Shown here: positions 48,001-59,369 of the stretch, one piece after another
How positions within the stretch are numbered: position 1 is the first letter of the stretch
How the letters are laid out: each line of letters starts with the position of its first letter
From: Hydrogenibacillus sp.
Lineage (GTDB): Bacteria > Bacillota > Bacilli > Thermicanales > DSM-22653
Direction of reading: 5' to 3'
Assembly (NCBI GenBank): GCA_014896255.1
Contig: JADBKT010000033.1
Span: 186,001 to 250,000, forward strand
DNA: 64,000 nucleotides
The notes under the pieces: generated by a model
The model's input: only the letters and a program-made list of their open reading frames with translations
What the model was told of the DNA's origin: nothing
The model's database searches: none
Position numbers and translations under genes: made by a program

Positions 48001-48033
48001 TTGACAGGATCCACCGCACACCCGCGCTATACT
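48001..48033 (+). promoter_or_regulatory. spoIIE promoter with a 21-bp spacer
   Basis: TTGACA (48001-48006) and TATACT (48028-48033) are separated by 21 bp, the unusual spacing known for the Spo0A-dependent sigma-A promoter of B. subtilis spoIIE. TTTGACA (48000-48006) matches six of seven bases of an inverted 0A box, and TGTCGCA (47967-47973) is a second near-match upstream. Confidence 0.75.
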
Positions 48034-48069
48034 GGGGGACAAGCAGGACGCGATGGGTGGTGGAGGAGC

Positions 48070-50484
48070 ATGAAATCGCTCGACGCATGGACGGGCCCGG
48101 GCGGCCTCATGGGGCGCCTGATGCATCCGCTGGAAGCGTTTTGGCGTCGCCATGTGCCGGCCAAGCCGCTTTGGGTTTTCTTGTTTGCGCTGCTCTTCGG
48201 CCGCGCGTTGATTTTAAACGAACTTTCCCCGTTCGGCCTCGCCTTTTTCGCCGTTTCACTCTATTTGTGGCCGGAGTGGGCGCATCTCGCGTTTTTCGGT
48301 CAGCTGCTCGGCGCGGCGCTGTCGCCGCTCCCGCACGCGCCGTCCGCCGCCGTCTCGGCGGCTCTCTTCGGGTTCCTTTCGCACGTCGCGCGGCGCTTTC
48401 GCTGGAATGTGGCGGTCGTCTATCCGCTGATCGCCGCTTTGAGCCAAGGCCTGTCCGCGCTCGTCTGGCGACGGCTGTTCATGCCGCTTTCACCGTACGC
48501 GTGGTCGATGAGCGCGGCCGAGGCGCTCCTTACAATGGTATTGTTCATCATTTTTCTCCAATCGATCCCCGTTCTTCTGAACCGCCGGCTGTGGTCCGGC
48601 CTGCGGCAAGAGGAGCTGATCGCCGCGATCATCGTTGTCGCGACGCTTCTGAGCGGGACGATCGGCTGGCGGGTGGGCGACGTCGGGGTGCATGCCGTGC
48701 TCGCCCGGGGCGTCGTCTTTCTGCTCGCCTACGCCGGCGGCGGGGCGTTCGGCGCCACGGCCGGCGTCCTGTCGGGTCTTCTGCTCGGGCTGTCGGACGC
48801 CGGTGAACTCAAGGAAATGAGTGCGCTCGGCATCGCCGGTCTGCTCGCCGGTCTGTTTCGGCCCGCCGGGCGGTTCGGCGCGGCGTTCGGCGGGCTCGTC
48901 GGCATCGCGTTGATCGCCGTCTACAGCGGCGGGGTAAGCGGCCTCGGGCGCGAGCTGTTGGAAACGCTGCTCGCCGGCGCGCTGATGCTCGTCATTCCTG
49001 AGGGTTGGGTCGAGGAGCTGAAAAAGATGGTGCCCGGGACGCGGGCGTACTGGCAGGATCAAGAAACCAAATGGCGGGAGACGCGGGAGGCCTTGAACGA
49101 AAAGTTCAATCACTTCGCGGCGATGTTTCAGACGCTCGCCGATCAGTTCGTTCAGGCGCCGCCGGAAGGCATGACGCGCGAACCGAAAAAAGCGCTCCTG
49201 TTGCAGGCAGCCGCTACGGCTTGCGGGCCTTGTTGGAAAAAGGATCACTGCTGGTCGCGCTTAGGCGAGCAGACGTCCGCCGCCTTTTTGGACATGATCG
49301 AACGCTTGAAGGACGGACCGCTCAAGGACTTCGAGCTGCCGCGCCGCTGGAAGCAGGAGTGTGTGAGCCCGGAGCGCGTCGTGCACGCTTTGGAACGCCT
49401 CGATTTGCGCCGGCGAAAGGAAGCGGAGATGGCCGATCGGCTCAAGGGAGCCCGGCGCCTCGTCGTCGATCAGCTGCTCGGCCTGTCCAAAGTGATGCGC
49501 GAGATGGCCGAGGAGATCGGCCGCGACGGGCCGCTTTTTCGGCACCGGGAGGCGAATCTTTTGCGCGCCGTGGAACACGCCGGATTTCTCGTTCAGTCGT
49601 TTAAGGCCGTCCGCCTCGTTCCCGGCGATGTGGCGATCGAACTGGAGCTCGTCACGGGGGACGATTTTGCGGCGGTGCGCGAATTGGAACGGCTGCTCAG
49701 TCGCTTGTTGGACGAAGTGATGGTCACCGAACGCGTGGATTCGGTCCCCGGCGGGCGGTTCGTGCGTCTCGCCTCCGGGACGCGGTATCGCGTCCATTTC
49801 GGCTTTGCCCAGGCGGCCAAGGGCGGGGGGCTGGTGAGCGGCGACAGCGCGCTGGGGATGACCGTCGGCCGGCGTACGTTCGCCCTCGTCTTGAGCGACG
49901 GCATGGGGAGCGGCGAGAACGCGCGCCGAGAGTCGCAGACGGCGGTGGAGATGCTGCGCGCCATTCTTTCCGCCGGTTTTGACGAGACGCTGGCCGTGAG
50001 GGCACTGAACGCGCTTCTCGCGCTGCGCGGCTTGGACGAACGCTTTGCGACCGTCGATTTGGCGCTGATCGATTTGAACGACGGCCGGGCGAAGTTTCTG
50101 AAGGTCGGCGCCGCACCGAGCTATATCCGCCGTGGAGAGGTGGTCCTGCGCATCGAAGCGCAAAATCCGCCGGCCGGCATCCTGGAGGAGATCGACGTGG
50201 ACGTCGTCGAAACGGAGATTCGCCCGGGCGATGTCGTCGTGTTCATGAGCGACGGCGTCTATGAAGCCGAGCGGCGCCCGGAAAACCGCGAGCTGTGGCT
50301 CCGGCGCCTGATCCGGGAGACCGAGGCCTCGGATCCGCAGGCGTTTGCCGACGTGTTTCTCGATGCCGTCGTCCATGAAACCGGCTACGCGCTGGAAGAC
50401 GACATGACGGTGGCGGTGATGATGATCGAAGAGGTTCGTCCGGCGTGGGCCACGGTCGATGTGCGCTCGGCGCGCACGGCCTAG
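48070..50484 (+). CDS. spoIIE: Stage II sporulation protein E, PP2C phosphatase
   Basis: An 804-residue protein starting at ATG 48070 behind GGAGGAG. About ten membrane helices (about 30-320) are followed by a central regulatory region with a Cys cluster (CGPCWKKDHCW) and a C-terminal PP2C domain (about 590-790) with VLSDGMGSGENAR and VFMSDGVYE. SpoIIE dephosphorylates SpoIIAA to activate sigma-F in the forespore and acts at the polar septum. Confidence 0.97.
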   Translation: MKSLDAWTGPGGLMGRLMHPLEAFWRRHVPAKPLWVFLFALLFGRALILNELSPFGLAFFAVSLYLWPEWAHLAFFGQLLGAALSPLPHAPSAAVSAALFGFLSHVARRFRWNVAVVYPLIAALSQGLSALVWRRLFMPLSPYAWSMSAAEALLTMVLFIIFLQSIPVLLNRRLWSGLRQEELIAAIIVVATLLSGTIGWRVGDVGVHAVLARGVVFLLAYAGGGAFGATAGVLSGLLLGLSDAGELKEMSALGIAGLLAGLFRPAGRFGAAFGGLVGIALIAVYSGGVSGLGRELLETLLAGALMLVIPEGWVEELKKMVPGTRAYWQDQETKWRETREALNEKFNHFAAMFQTLADQFVQAPPEGMTREPKKALLLQAAATACGPCWKKDHCWSRLGEQTSAAFLDMIERLKDGPLKDFELPRRWKQECVSPERVVHALERLDLRRRKEAEMADRLKGARRLVVDQLLGLSKVMREMAEEIGRDGPLFRHREANLLRAVEHAGFLVQSFKAVRLVPGDVAIELELVTGDDFAAVRELERLLSRLLDEVMVTERVDSVPGGRFVRLASGTRYRVHFGFAQAAKGGGLVSGDSALGMTVGRRTFALVLSDGMGSGENARRESQTAVEMLRAILSAGFDETLAVRALNALLALRGLDERFATVDLALIDLNDGRAKFLKVGAAPSYIRRGEVVLRIEAQNPPAGILEEIDVDVVETEIRPGDVVVFMSDGVYEAERRPENRELWLRRLIRETEASDPQAFADVFLDAVVHETGYALEDDMTVAVMMIEEVRPAWATVDVRSARTA

Positions 50485-50552
50485 CGCGGACGGCTTGGGA
50501 TCCGTTTGGTCTTGGAGGCTTGGGGCGAATACCGTAGGTGAGGACGTCAGCG

Positions 50553-52031
50553 ATGAAGGCCTTTGTTCCCGACGCTTCGCTTTTTCAACCGGGTGAGAAG
50601 GTCGTCGCCGCCGTCTCCGGCGGCGCCGATTCGATGGCGCTCATGGAGTGGCTTTACGAAGAACACACGAAGCTCGGCATCGCCGTGTTCGTCGTGCACG
50701 TGCATCACGGCCTGCGCGGGGAAGAAGCGGACGAAGACGCGCGCTTTGTCGAACGGGCGGCAGCGGAGAGGGGCTTCCCGTTCCGGTTGGTGCGCCTGAC
50801 GGGAGAGGGGGCCGACCCGCCGCGGGCCAATGTCGAAGCGCTGTTGCGCCGGAGGCGGTATGAGGCGCTCGTCTCCGCCGCCCGGCGCCATCAAGCCGAG
50901 AAGATCGCCGTTGCCCACCATGCCGACGATCAGCGGGAGACGGTCCTGTTAAAACTTCTGCGCGGTACGAGTCCCATGGGGCTGGCCGGGATGCCCCGCC
51001 GGCGGCGGCTTTCGCCGGGGATCGAACTCGTACGTCCGTTCATCGCCCTGGAGCGCCGTGCGATCATCGACTATCTACAGGCCCGTGGCGTCGCCTATCG
51101 ACACGATCGGACGAACGACGACCCGCGTTTTTTGCGCAATCGGGTGCGCAATGAGCTCATGCCGCTCTTCATCGCCCTTTCGCCGTCTTTTCCCCGCCGG
51201 CTCGATGTGCTCATCGCGCAGGCCCGCGCGGAAGCGGCGTATTGGGAAGGCGCGGCCCGCGATCTGTTGGCGACGCTTCAGCCGATCGGCGGCGCCTGGC
51301 GCTGGCCGGTCGGCGATTTTTTGGCGCGGCCGCTTCCTTTACAACGCCGGGCGATTCATCTAATATGGAGTTGTTTACAAGCCCCGCACGCAGCGCCGGA
51401 CGATGACGCGGCGCTCGATCTTACGCACATCGAGGCGCTCCGGTCGATGCTCATCGCCCGTCGTCCGGCCGCGCTCGATCTGCCGGGGCACTACCGCGTC
51501 GTGCTCTTTGGAACGGATCTTTATTTTTTGCCCAAGTCCCGGGGGACCGAAGGGTTTGCCCTCGTTCCCCCGGCGATGTTGGTGTGGCCCGAGCGCCGGG
51601 AACGTTATCGTTTTCTCGTTGTACGCCCGGAGGCTGTTTTGGGCGCGGAACTCGGCCGCACTGCGCACCGGAGGGGTGAAATGGCGGACCGTCGGGTGAT
51701 CGGGCCTGCGCCGGCGAACCCGTCGCGGGCGATGTTCGACCGCGATGCGCTGCTCTCCTTCGCCGGCGGCCGGCCGCTTATGGTGCGCCTCCGGCGGCCG
51801 GGGGACGTTTTTTGGCATTCCTTGGAACGGCGGGAAAAACTGAAAGACGTCCTCGCCCGTACGGCGTTGGCGCGGCCCGTACGGCGGCAGATCGCCGTCT
51901 TTGCCGTCGGCCGGGACGTGCTTTGGGTGCCGGGCGTGATCGCTTCGCAGGCATTCCTTCCACGGCCCGGCCGCGCGGCGATCGAATGTCGATATGAAGT
52001 GGATGATCCGGGAGGCACGGGATGCGACTGA
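50553..52031 (+). CDS. tilS: tRNA(Ile)-lysidine synthase
   Basis: A 492-residue protein. ATG 50553 has GAGGA at good distance; GTG 50538 would add five residues. The PP-loop AVSGGADSM (about 20-28), VHVHHGLRG, AHHADDQRET and TRTNDD-like DRTNDDPRFLRN are present, with a C-terminal substrate-binding domain. It converts C34 of tRNA-Ile(CAT) to lysidine, so AUA is read as Ile. Overlaps hprT by 10 bp. Confidence 0.95.
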   Translation: MKAFVPDASLFQPGEKVVAAVSGGADSMALMEWLYEEHTKLGIAVFVVHVHHGLRGEEADEDARFVERAAAERGFPFRLVRLTGEGADPPRANVEALLRRRRYEALVSAARRHQAEKIAVAHHADDQRETVLLKLLRGTSPMGLAGMPRRRRLSPGIELVRPFIALERRAIIDYLQARGVAYRHDRTNDDPRFLRNRVRNELMPLFIALSPSFPRRLDVLIAQARAEAAYWEGAARDLLATLQPIGGAWRWPVGDFLARPLPLQRRAIHLIWSCLQAPHAAPDDDAALDLTHIEALRSMLIARRPAALDLPGHYRVVLFGTDLYFLPKSRGTEGFALVPPAMLVWPERRERYRFLVVRPEAVLGAELGRTAHRRGEMADRRVIGPAPANPSRAMFDRDALLSFAGGRPLMVRLRRPGDVFWHSLERREKLKDVLARTALARPVRRQIAVFAVGRDVLWVPGVIASQAFLPRPGRAAIECRYEVDDPGGTGCD

Positions 52032-52570
52032 CGGATGACATTCAAAAGATCCTTTATACGGAAGAAGAGATCCAAGCGCGGATACGTGAAATCGGCGCCG
52101 AGCTCGCGCAGGCGTTCGACGGGCGCAATCCGCTCGTGGTCGGCGTCTTAAAAGGCGCGGCGCCGTTTATGGCCGATCTCGTGCGGCGCATGGATATCGC
52201 CCTGGAAATGGACTACATGATCGTCTCCAGTTACGGCAAGGCGACGAAGACCTCCGGCGTCGTTAAAATCATCAAAGATCTCGACTTCGAGATCGGAGGC
52301 CGCGACGTGATCATTGTCGAAGACATCATCGACAGCGGGCTTACGCTCAAGTACTTGACCGATCTCCTCCTCCGCCGTGCTCCGCGGTCGCTTACGATCG
52401 TCACGCTGCTCGACAAGCCGCACCATCGGCAGGTCGAACTCCAGCCGGACATCGTCGGGTTCGAGATTCCGGACGAGTTCGTCGTCGGCTACGGCCTCGA
52501 CTATGCGGAAAAATACCGCAACCTGCCGTTCGTCGGCATTTTGAAGTCCAAGATCTACGCCGGGCACTGA
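52022..52570 (+). CDS. hprT: Hypoxanthine-guanine phosphoribosyltransferase
   Basis: A 182-residue protein starting at ATG 52022. The PRPP motif VEDIIDSGLT lies at residues 99-108; VGVLKGAAPFMADL and SSYGKATKTSG complete the active site. It salvages hypoxanthine and guanine to IMP and GMP. The tilS-hprT-ftsH order is strongly conserved in Firmicutes. Confidence 0.96.
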   Translation: MRLTDDIQKILYTEEEIQARIREIGAELAQAFDGRNPLVVGVLKGAAPFMADLVRRMDIALEMDYMIVSSYGKATKTSGVVKIIKDLDFEIGGRDVIIVEDIIDSGLTLKYLTDLLLRRAPRSLTIVTLLDKPHHRQVELQPDIVGFEIPDEFVVGYGLDYAEKYRNLPFVGILKSKIYAGH

Positions 52571-52573
52571 CGT

Positions 52574-52602
52574 TTGGCCGCATAAGCCGCCTGTGCTACA
52601 AT
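52574..52602 (+). promoter_or_regulatory. Promoter of ftsH
   Basis: TTGGCC (52574-52579), a 17-bp spacer and TACAAT (52597-52602) preceded by an exact TGTGC extended -10. Confidence 0.7.
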
Positions 52603-52639
52603 GAACTAAGTGTCCCGTCATAGTGGGAGGAGGTCGGGC

Positions 52640-54556
<1,917 letters not shown>

Positions 54557-54646
54557 AATGCGCAGGATTCGCCGGTCGACCGGCCGCTGCGGCGCATCGC
54601 GGGAGCGGACGACGAGCGCGCGCGTCGCGCGGCCGAACCGCGACCG

Positions 54647-54670
54647 GAGAGCCGAGAGGCTCTCTTTTTT
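54647..54670 (+). terminator. Rho-independent terminator of ftsH
   Basis: GAGAGCC-GAGA-GGCTCTC followed by six T residues, just before the coaX ribosome site. Confidence 0.88.
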
Positions 54671-54691
54671 GCGTCTACGGGAGGGATGACC

Positions 54692-55492
54692 ATGCTGTTC
54701 GTGTTGGACATCGGCAACACGAATGTCGTCGCCGGCGTTTTTGAAGGGGAACGTTTGGTGCACGAATGGCGACTTGGCACCGACCGCCGGCGGACGGCCG
54801 ATGAGTGGGGAATGTTGTTCCGCCAGTTGTTTTCCCTGTCGGGTCTGCGCATGGAGGCTGTAGGCGGGGCCATCGTCTCCAGCGTCGTGCCGCCGGTGAT
54901 GGCGGAGATCGAACGCTTCTTCGAGCGGTACTTTCACCTGATGCCGCTCATCGTCGGCCCCGGGATACGCACGGGGCTCAAGATCCAGCTCGATAATCCG
55001 CGGGAGGTCGGCGCCGACCGCATCACCAACGCCGTCGCCGCCGTGGACATCTACGGCCCGCCGCTCATCATCGTCGATTTCGGGACGGCCACGACGTTTT
55101 GCTTTGTCGACGAAGAAGGGACGTACCGCGGCGGGGTGATCGCGCCGGGGGTGCTCATCTCCATGGAGGCGCTGTATGCAAACGCGGCCAAACTGCCCAA
55201 AGTCGAACTCGTACACCCGCCGGACGTTGTCGGCAAAAATACTGTCGAAGCCATGCAGTCGGGCCTGTTTTACGGCTATCTCGGCCTCGTCGAAGGACTT
55301 ATCGAACGCCTGAAGCGGCGTTTTCGCCGGCCGCCGACGGTGGTGGCCACAGGCGGCCTGGGCGAAGCGTTCGCCTCGGCCACGAAGGCCATCGATCTCT
55401 ATGATCCGCATCTCACGCTGAAGGGCTTACGGCGCATCTATGAGCTCAACCGTCGAACCGCGACCGAACCGTCGACGGACGGGGAGCGCTGA
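54692..55492 (+). CDS. coaX: Type III pantothenate kinase
   Basis: A 266-residue ASKHA-fold kinase. ATG 54692 is preferred over ATG 54686 because GGGAGGG touches the latter. Motifs are LDIGNTNVVAGVF (phosphate 1), GADRI-type VGADRITNAVAA, DFGTATTF (catalytic Asp region) and ATGGLG. It makes 4'-phosphopantothenate, the first step of CoA synthesis. Located after ftsH as in B. subtilis. Confidence 0.95.
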   Translation: MLFVLDIGNTNVVAGVFEGERLVHEWRLGTDRRRTADEWGMLFRQLFSLSGLRMEAVGGAIVSSVVPPVMAEIERFFERYFHLMPLIVGPGIRTGLKIQLDNPREVGADRITNAVAAVDIYGPPLIIVDFGTATTFCFVDEEGTYRGGVIAPGVLISMEALYANAAKLPKVELVHPPDVVGKNTVEAMQSGLFYGYLGLVEGLIERLKRRFRRPPTVVATGGLGEAFASATKAIDLYDPHLTLKGLRRIYELNRRTATEPSTDGER

Positions 55493-55569
55493 GGCGGCGT
55501 CGGGGAAGCATCCATCGGGCAAAAAGGCGCGCCGCGAAGCGGGACGGCGATCCGGAAAGGAGTGACGCG

Positions 55570-56472
55570 ATGGACGCAGTCTATCGCGGTTTGGCGCTGG
55601 GCGGCCAGGTGCGCCTGTTCGTCGCCGAGGCGACGGAGGTGGTGCGCACGGTCACCGGCCATGTTCAAACGCGGCCGACGGCGTCGGCGGCCCTCGGCCG
55701 CGTGGTGACGATGGCCGCCTTGATGGCGTCGAACTTGAAGAACACGGAGAAGGTCACGCTCATCGTCGCCGGCGACGGGCCGCTGGGGAAGATCGTCGCC
55801 GATGCCGAACGCCTGCCGGACGGCGGGATCGGCGCCCGCGGCATTCTCGATCATCCGGAAGTCGACCCGCCGCCGAAACGCGCGGGCAAACTCGACGTCG
55901 CGCGCGCCGTCGGTCGGCGCGGCGTCGTTCAAGTGGTGCGCCACATCGACCTCAAAGCGTCGTACCGCGGCAGCGTTCCGCTCGTCTCGGGGGAGATCGC
56001 CGAGGATTTCGCCCATTACTTGAGCGCATCGGAACAAACGCCGTCGGCCGTCGGATTGGGCGTGCTCGTAGAGACGGACCACACCGTCCGCGCCGCCGGC
56101 GGCTTTCTCCTCCAGCCCGTTCCCGGCGTTTCGGAGGACGTGCTGCGCGCTCTGGAGCGTTCTCTTGCCGCGGCGCCGCCCATCTCCCGGATGATCGCCG
56201 CCGGTCTTTCGGCCGACGCGCTGGCCCGAACGCTCGTCGACGGCGAGGTAGCGTGGCTGGAGACGATCCCCCTCGCCTTTCGCTGCACCTGCTCGGAAGA
56301 CCGGGCGCGCGCGACCGTCCGCCTGCTCGGCGCCGAGATTCTGCAAGAGGAGATCGACCGCGGGGAGCCGCTGGAAGTGCGTTGTGCCTTTTGCCGGAGG
56401 CGCTATACGTTGACCACGGAGGAACTGATCGACCTCCGCCGCACGCTCGAGCCGCCGCCCCCGAACCGCTGA
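55570..56472 (+). CDS. hslO: Redox-regulated chaperone Hsp33
   Basis: A 300-residue protein starting at ATG 55570 behind GGAAAGGAG. The N-terminal substrate-binding domain is followed by the zinc/redox switch CTC...CAFC (about 239-273). Oxidation of these Cys releases zinc and activates the holdase. In B. subtilis cysK and pabB-pabA-pabC lie between hslO and the folate genes; they are absent here. Confidence 0.95.
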   Translation: MDAVYRGLALGGQVRLFVAEATEVVRTVTGHVQTRPTASAALGRVVTMAALMASNLKNTEKVTLIVAGDGPLGKIVADAERLPDGGIGARGILDHPEVDPPPKRAGKLDVARAVGRRGVVQVVRHIDLKASYRGSVPLVSGEIAEDFAHYLSASEQTPSAVGLGVLVETDHTVRAAGGFLLQPVPGVSEDVLRALERSLAAAPPISRMIAAGLSADALARTLVDGEVAWLETIPLAFRCTCSEDRARATVRLLGAEILQEEIDRGEPLEVRCAFCRRRYTLTTEELIDLRRTLEPPPPNR

Positions 56473-56536
56473 TACGGAGGCGATCTGTCCTCGGCGCGGC
56501 CGACGGGGACGGAAATGGACGAAAGGAGTGCTGCCG

Positions 56537-57397
56537 ATGGCGCAAGCGAGAGAGCAACTTTTCCTGCCCGACGGGCGGGTCGTCGATCTTTCGCGTCCGC
56601 TCGTCATGGGCATCTTGAACGTCACGCCCGATTCGTTCTCTGACGGAGGGCGCTACGTCGACCTCGAGCGGGCCGTCGAACACGCCCGATCGATGGTCGC
56701 CTGCGGCGCGGCGATCATCGACGTCGGCGGCGAATCGACGCGTCCCGGCTATACGCCGGTGCCCCTCGAGGAAGAAATGCGGCGGGTGCTGCCGGTCATC
56801 GAAGCTTTGAGCGCGGCGATCGACGTCCCGCTGTCGATCGACACGCAAAAAGCGGCGGTGGCTGAAGCGGCTCTTGAACGCGGTGCGCAAATTCTAAACG
56901 ACATCCAGGGCCTTCGCGGCGATCCGGCGATGGCCCGCCTCGCGGCGGAAAGCGGCGCGCCTGTCGTCATCATGCACAACCGCCGCGAGCCGGTCTACGC
57001 CGATCTGCTCGAAGAGGTGCGCCGGGACCTGTCGGACGGCGTCGAGCGGCTGCTCGCTGCGGGCGGGCGCCCCGAACAGGTGATCCTCGATCCGGGCATC
57101 GGGTTCGGCAAGACGGTCGAACAGAATTTGCTTTTGCTCAAACAGCTGGACCGCCTTTCAGCGCTCGGTTACCCGCTTCTCCTCGGCGCGTCGCGCAAAT
57201 CGGTGATCGGGCGCACGCTCGGCGTCCCGGTCGACGAGCGCCTCCCCGGATCGCTCGCCGTCGCCGTCTACGGCGTCCTGAAGGGCGCGCGGATCGTCCG
57301 CGTGCACGACGTGTGCGAGACGGCGCAGGCCGTCAAGATGATCGCGGCGATCGAGGAGGTCCTGGGCGATGGATCGGCTCATCCTGTCGGGGCTTGA
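56537..57397 (+). CDS. folP: Dihydropteroate synthase
   Basis: A 286-residue TIM-barrel protein starting at ATG 56537, 8 bp after AAAGGAG; GTG 56528 is an alternative. It shows MGILNVTPDSFSDGG, IDVGGESTRPG, ILNDIQGLRGD, MHNR and GASRKSVIG. It joins p-aminobenzoate to the pterin diphosphate and is the sulfonamide target. Overlaps folB by 29 bp. Confidence 0.96.
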   Translation: MAQAREQLFLPDGRVVDLSRPLVMGILNVTPDSFSDGGRYVDLERAVEHARSMVACGAAIIDVGGESTRPGYTPVPLEEEMRRVLPVIEALSAAIDVPLSIDTQKAAVAEAALERGAQILNDIQGLRGDPAMARLAAESGAPVVIMHNRREPVYADLLEEVRRDLSDGVERLLAAGGRPEQVILDPGIGFGKTVEQNLLLLKQLDRLSALGYPLLLGASRKSVIGRTLGVPVDERLPGSLAVAVYGVLKGARIVRVHDVCETAQAVKMIAAIEEVLGDGSAHPVGA

Positions 57398-57740
57398 GTT
57401 TTTTGCCCGTCACGGCGTCTATCCGGCGGAGCAGGAGAAGGGCGGACGCTTCCGCGTCGACGTGGAAGCCCTCGCCGACCTCGGCCCGGCGGGCGAGACC
57501 GACGATCTCGCGCAGACGGTCGACTATTCGCAGTTATACGCGGCCGTCGAACGGGTGATGACGCAAACCCGCGCCAAGCTTTTGGAGCGCGTCGCCGAAG
57601 ACATTGCCCGGGCCGTTTTGGCCGAATTCCCCATGATCCGGCGGGTCATCGTCGCCGTGTACAAAGTCGATCCGCCGTTTGCCGGGCACATCGAGCGGCT
57701 GGGGGTAAAGATCGATCGCGCCCGAGACGCGACGTCATGA
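57369..57740 (+). CDS. folB: Dihydroneopterin aldolase
   Basis: A 123-residue protein of standard length starting at ATG 57369. It shows LEFFARHGVYPAEQEKGG, DLAQTVDYSQLY (catalytic region) and LLERVAEDIA, with the C-terminal VDPPFAGH. It cleaves dihydroneopterin to 6-hydroxymethyl-dihydropterin and glycolaldehyde. Coupled to folK by an ATGA overlap. Confidence 0.95.
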   Translation: MDRLILSGLEFFARHGVYPAEQEKGGRFRVDVEALADLGPAGETDDLAQTVDYSQLYAAVERVMTQTRAKLLERVAEDIARAVLAEFPMIRRVIVAVYKVDPPFAGHIERLGVKIDRARDATS

Positions 57741-58261
57741 GCACGGCGTATATCGGTCTCGGCTCCAATCTCGGCGACCGCGAGGCCTTTCTCGCCTGCG
57801 GAAGAAAGGCCATTTTCGCCCGCTTGCGCGTACCCGGCGGGACGATGCTGAGCTCGTCGATCTACGAGACGGCGCCGATGTACCACCTCGATCAGCCGCC
57901 CTTTCTCAACCAAGTCGTGGCCATCGATACCGAGCTTGCGCCGGAAGCGGTCCTCCGCGTCCTTCTGGCCATCGAGGCGCAAAACGGCCGGGAGCGCACG
58001 CGGCCGAACGGGCCGCGGACGCTCGATCTGGACCTCCTGTTGGTCGACCGTAAGATCATTCAAACGCCCGCGCTCACGCTTCCGCACCCCCGGCTGCTCG
58101 AGCGGGCCTTCGTCCTCGTCCCCCTGCTCGAAATCGCGCCCGATCTCATCCATCCGCTCACCGGGCGGCCGCTTCAAGCGGCGCTTCCCGGCGTTCAGGG
58201 GCAGTTCATCCGCAAATGGAAGGAGGCGGATACGGCATGTGGACCGTCGGCGACGTCCTGA
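57737..58261 (+). CDS. folK: 6-hydroxymethyl-7,8-dihydropterin pyrophosphokinase
   Basis: A 174-residue protein. The motifs YIGLGSNLGDRE, PPFLNQV, GRERTRPNGPRTLDLDLL and LPHPRLLERAFVLVPL match HPPK throughout. It activates the pterin with ATP for FolP. The last 25 bases overlap dusB. Confidence 0.95.
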   Translation: MSTAYIGLGSNLGDREAFLACGRKAIFARLRVPGGTMLSSSIYETAPMYHLDQPPFLNQVVAIDTELAPEAVLRVLLAIEAQNGRERTRPNGPRTLDLDLLLVDRKIIQTPALTLPHPRLLERAFVLVPLLEIAPDLIHPLTGRPLQAALPGVQGQFIRKWKEADTACGPSATS

Positions 58262-59232
58262 TCCCAAACCGCGTCGTGCTCGCGCCGATGGCCGGCGTCA
58301 CGAACATCGCCTTTCGGCGCATCGTCAAGCGCTTCGGGGCGGGGCTGATCTACACCGAGATGGTGAGCGACCAGGGCATCCTCATGCAGAACAAGCGCAC
58401 GCTGGCCATGCTCACCATCGATCCTGAGGAGCGGCCGGTCGCTCTGCAGCTGTTCGGCGGCGACGCCGAGACGCTCGCCCGCGCGGCCGCATACGTCGAG
58501 GCGTACACCGACGCCGACATCATCGACATCAACCTCGGTTGCCCGGCGCCGAAGATCAACAAACTCGACGCCGGCGCCAAGTGGCTGCTCTCGCCGGAGC
58601 GCGTCTACGACCTGTACCGCACCGTCTCGACGGCTGTGCACAGGCCGGTGACGGCGAAAATCCGCCTCGGCTGGGACGACGATCATCTGTACTATGTCGA
58701 GCTGGCACAGGCCATCGCCGAGGGCGGCGGCGCGGCCATCGCCGTCCATGGCCGAACGCGGGCGCAGATGTACGAGGGCCGGGCCGACTGGGAGGCGATC
58801 GCCCGCGTCAAAGCCGCCGCGGCACCCTATGGCGTGCCGGTCATCGGCAACGGCGATGTGACGTCGCCCGAGGCGGCGCGGCGCATGCTCGAGGAGACGG
58901 GCGTCGACGCGGTGATGATCGGTCGCGCCGCGCTCGGCAACCCGTGGATCATCTACCGCACCGTCCACCATTTGCGGACGGGCGAGCTGCTTCCCGAGCC
59001 GACGCCGGAAGAGAAGATCGACATGGCCTTCCGGCACCTGGACGAACTCGTGCGCCTGAAAGGCGAACGCGTCGGGGTGCGCGAGATGCGCAAGCACGCC
59101 GCCTGGTATTTAAAAGGGCTGCGCGGCGCCGCGGCGGTGAAAGAAGCGGCGCAGCGGGCGGAGACGGCCGCCGAGATGACGGCGATCTTGCGCGGGTACC
59201 TCACCGCCGACGCGGCGCTCGTTTCCCGTTGA
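58237..59232 (+). CDS. dusB: tRNA-dihydrouridine synthase DusB
   Basis: A 331-residue FMN enzyme starting at ATG 58237, 11 bp after AAGGAGG; ATG 58216 would add seven residues. It shows [24 protein letters not shown] (catalytic Cys), [19 protein letters not shown] and IGNGDV. It reduces uridines in tRNA. Position after folK and before lysS is as in B. subtilis. Its stop codon lies in the greA -35 element. Confidence 0.95.
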   Translation: MWTVGDVLIPNRVVLAPMAGVTNIAFRRIVKRFGAGLIYTEMVSDQGILMQNKRTLAMLTIDPEERPVALQLFGGDAETLARAAAYVEAYTDADIIDINLGCPAPKINKLDAGAKWLLSPERVYDLYRTVSTAVHRPVTAKIRLGWDDDHLYYVELAQAIAEGGGAAIAVHGRTRAQMYEGRADWEAIARVKAAAAPYGVPVIGNGDVTSPEAARRMLEETGVDAVMIGRAALGNPWIIYRTVHHLRTGELLPEPTPEEKIDMAFRHLDELVRLKGERVGVREMRKHAAWYLKGLRGAAAVKEAAQRAETAAEMTAILRGYLTADAALVSR

Positions 59233-59257
59233 CAACGGGAAAGGGCTTCAATATAAT
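59229..59257 (+). promoter_or_regulatory. Consensus sigma-A promoter of greA
   Basis: TTGACA (59229-59234), a 17-bp spacer and TATAAT (59252-59257): full consensus. The -35 sits inside a small inverted repeat CCCGTT-GAC-AACGGG that overlaps the dusB stop. Confidence 0.88.
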
Positions 59258-59308
59258 ACGAATAATTCCAGACAAAGCGGAAAGCGGTGCTGCGTCAAGG
59301 CGGCGAAT

Positions 59309-59332
59309 AGCGCGCTTTGCGCTTCTTTTTTT
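59309..59332 (+). terminator. Terminator-like hairpin in the greA leader
   Basis: AGCGC-N5-GCGCT followed by C and a T-rich tract (59325-59332). It lies between the greA promoter and the greA start, so it may act as an attenuator of greA and release a short leader RNA. Confidence 0.5.
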
Positions 59333-59369
59333 CGTCGCTCGGCATCGCCGACGATCGGGAGGAATCGCC

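Noticed and set aside
48531-48536. TACAAT inside spoIIE
   Set aside because: No TG extension or -35 in the right place, and no gene start downstream that would use it.
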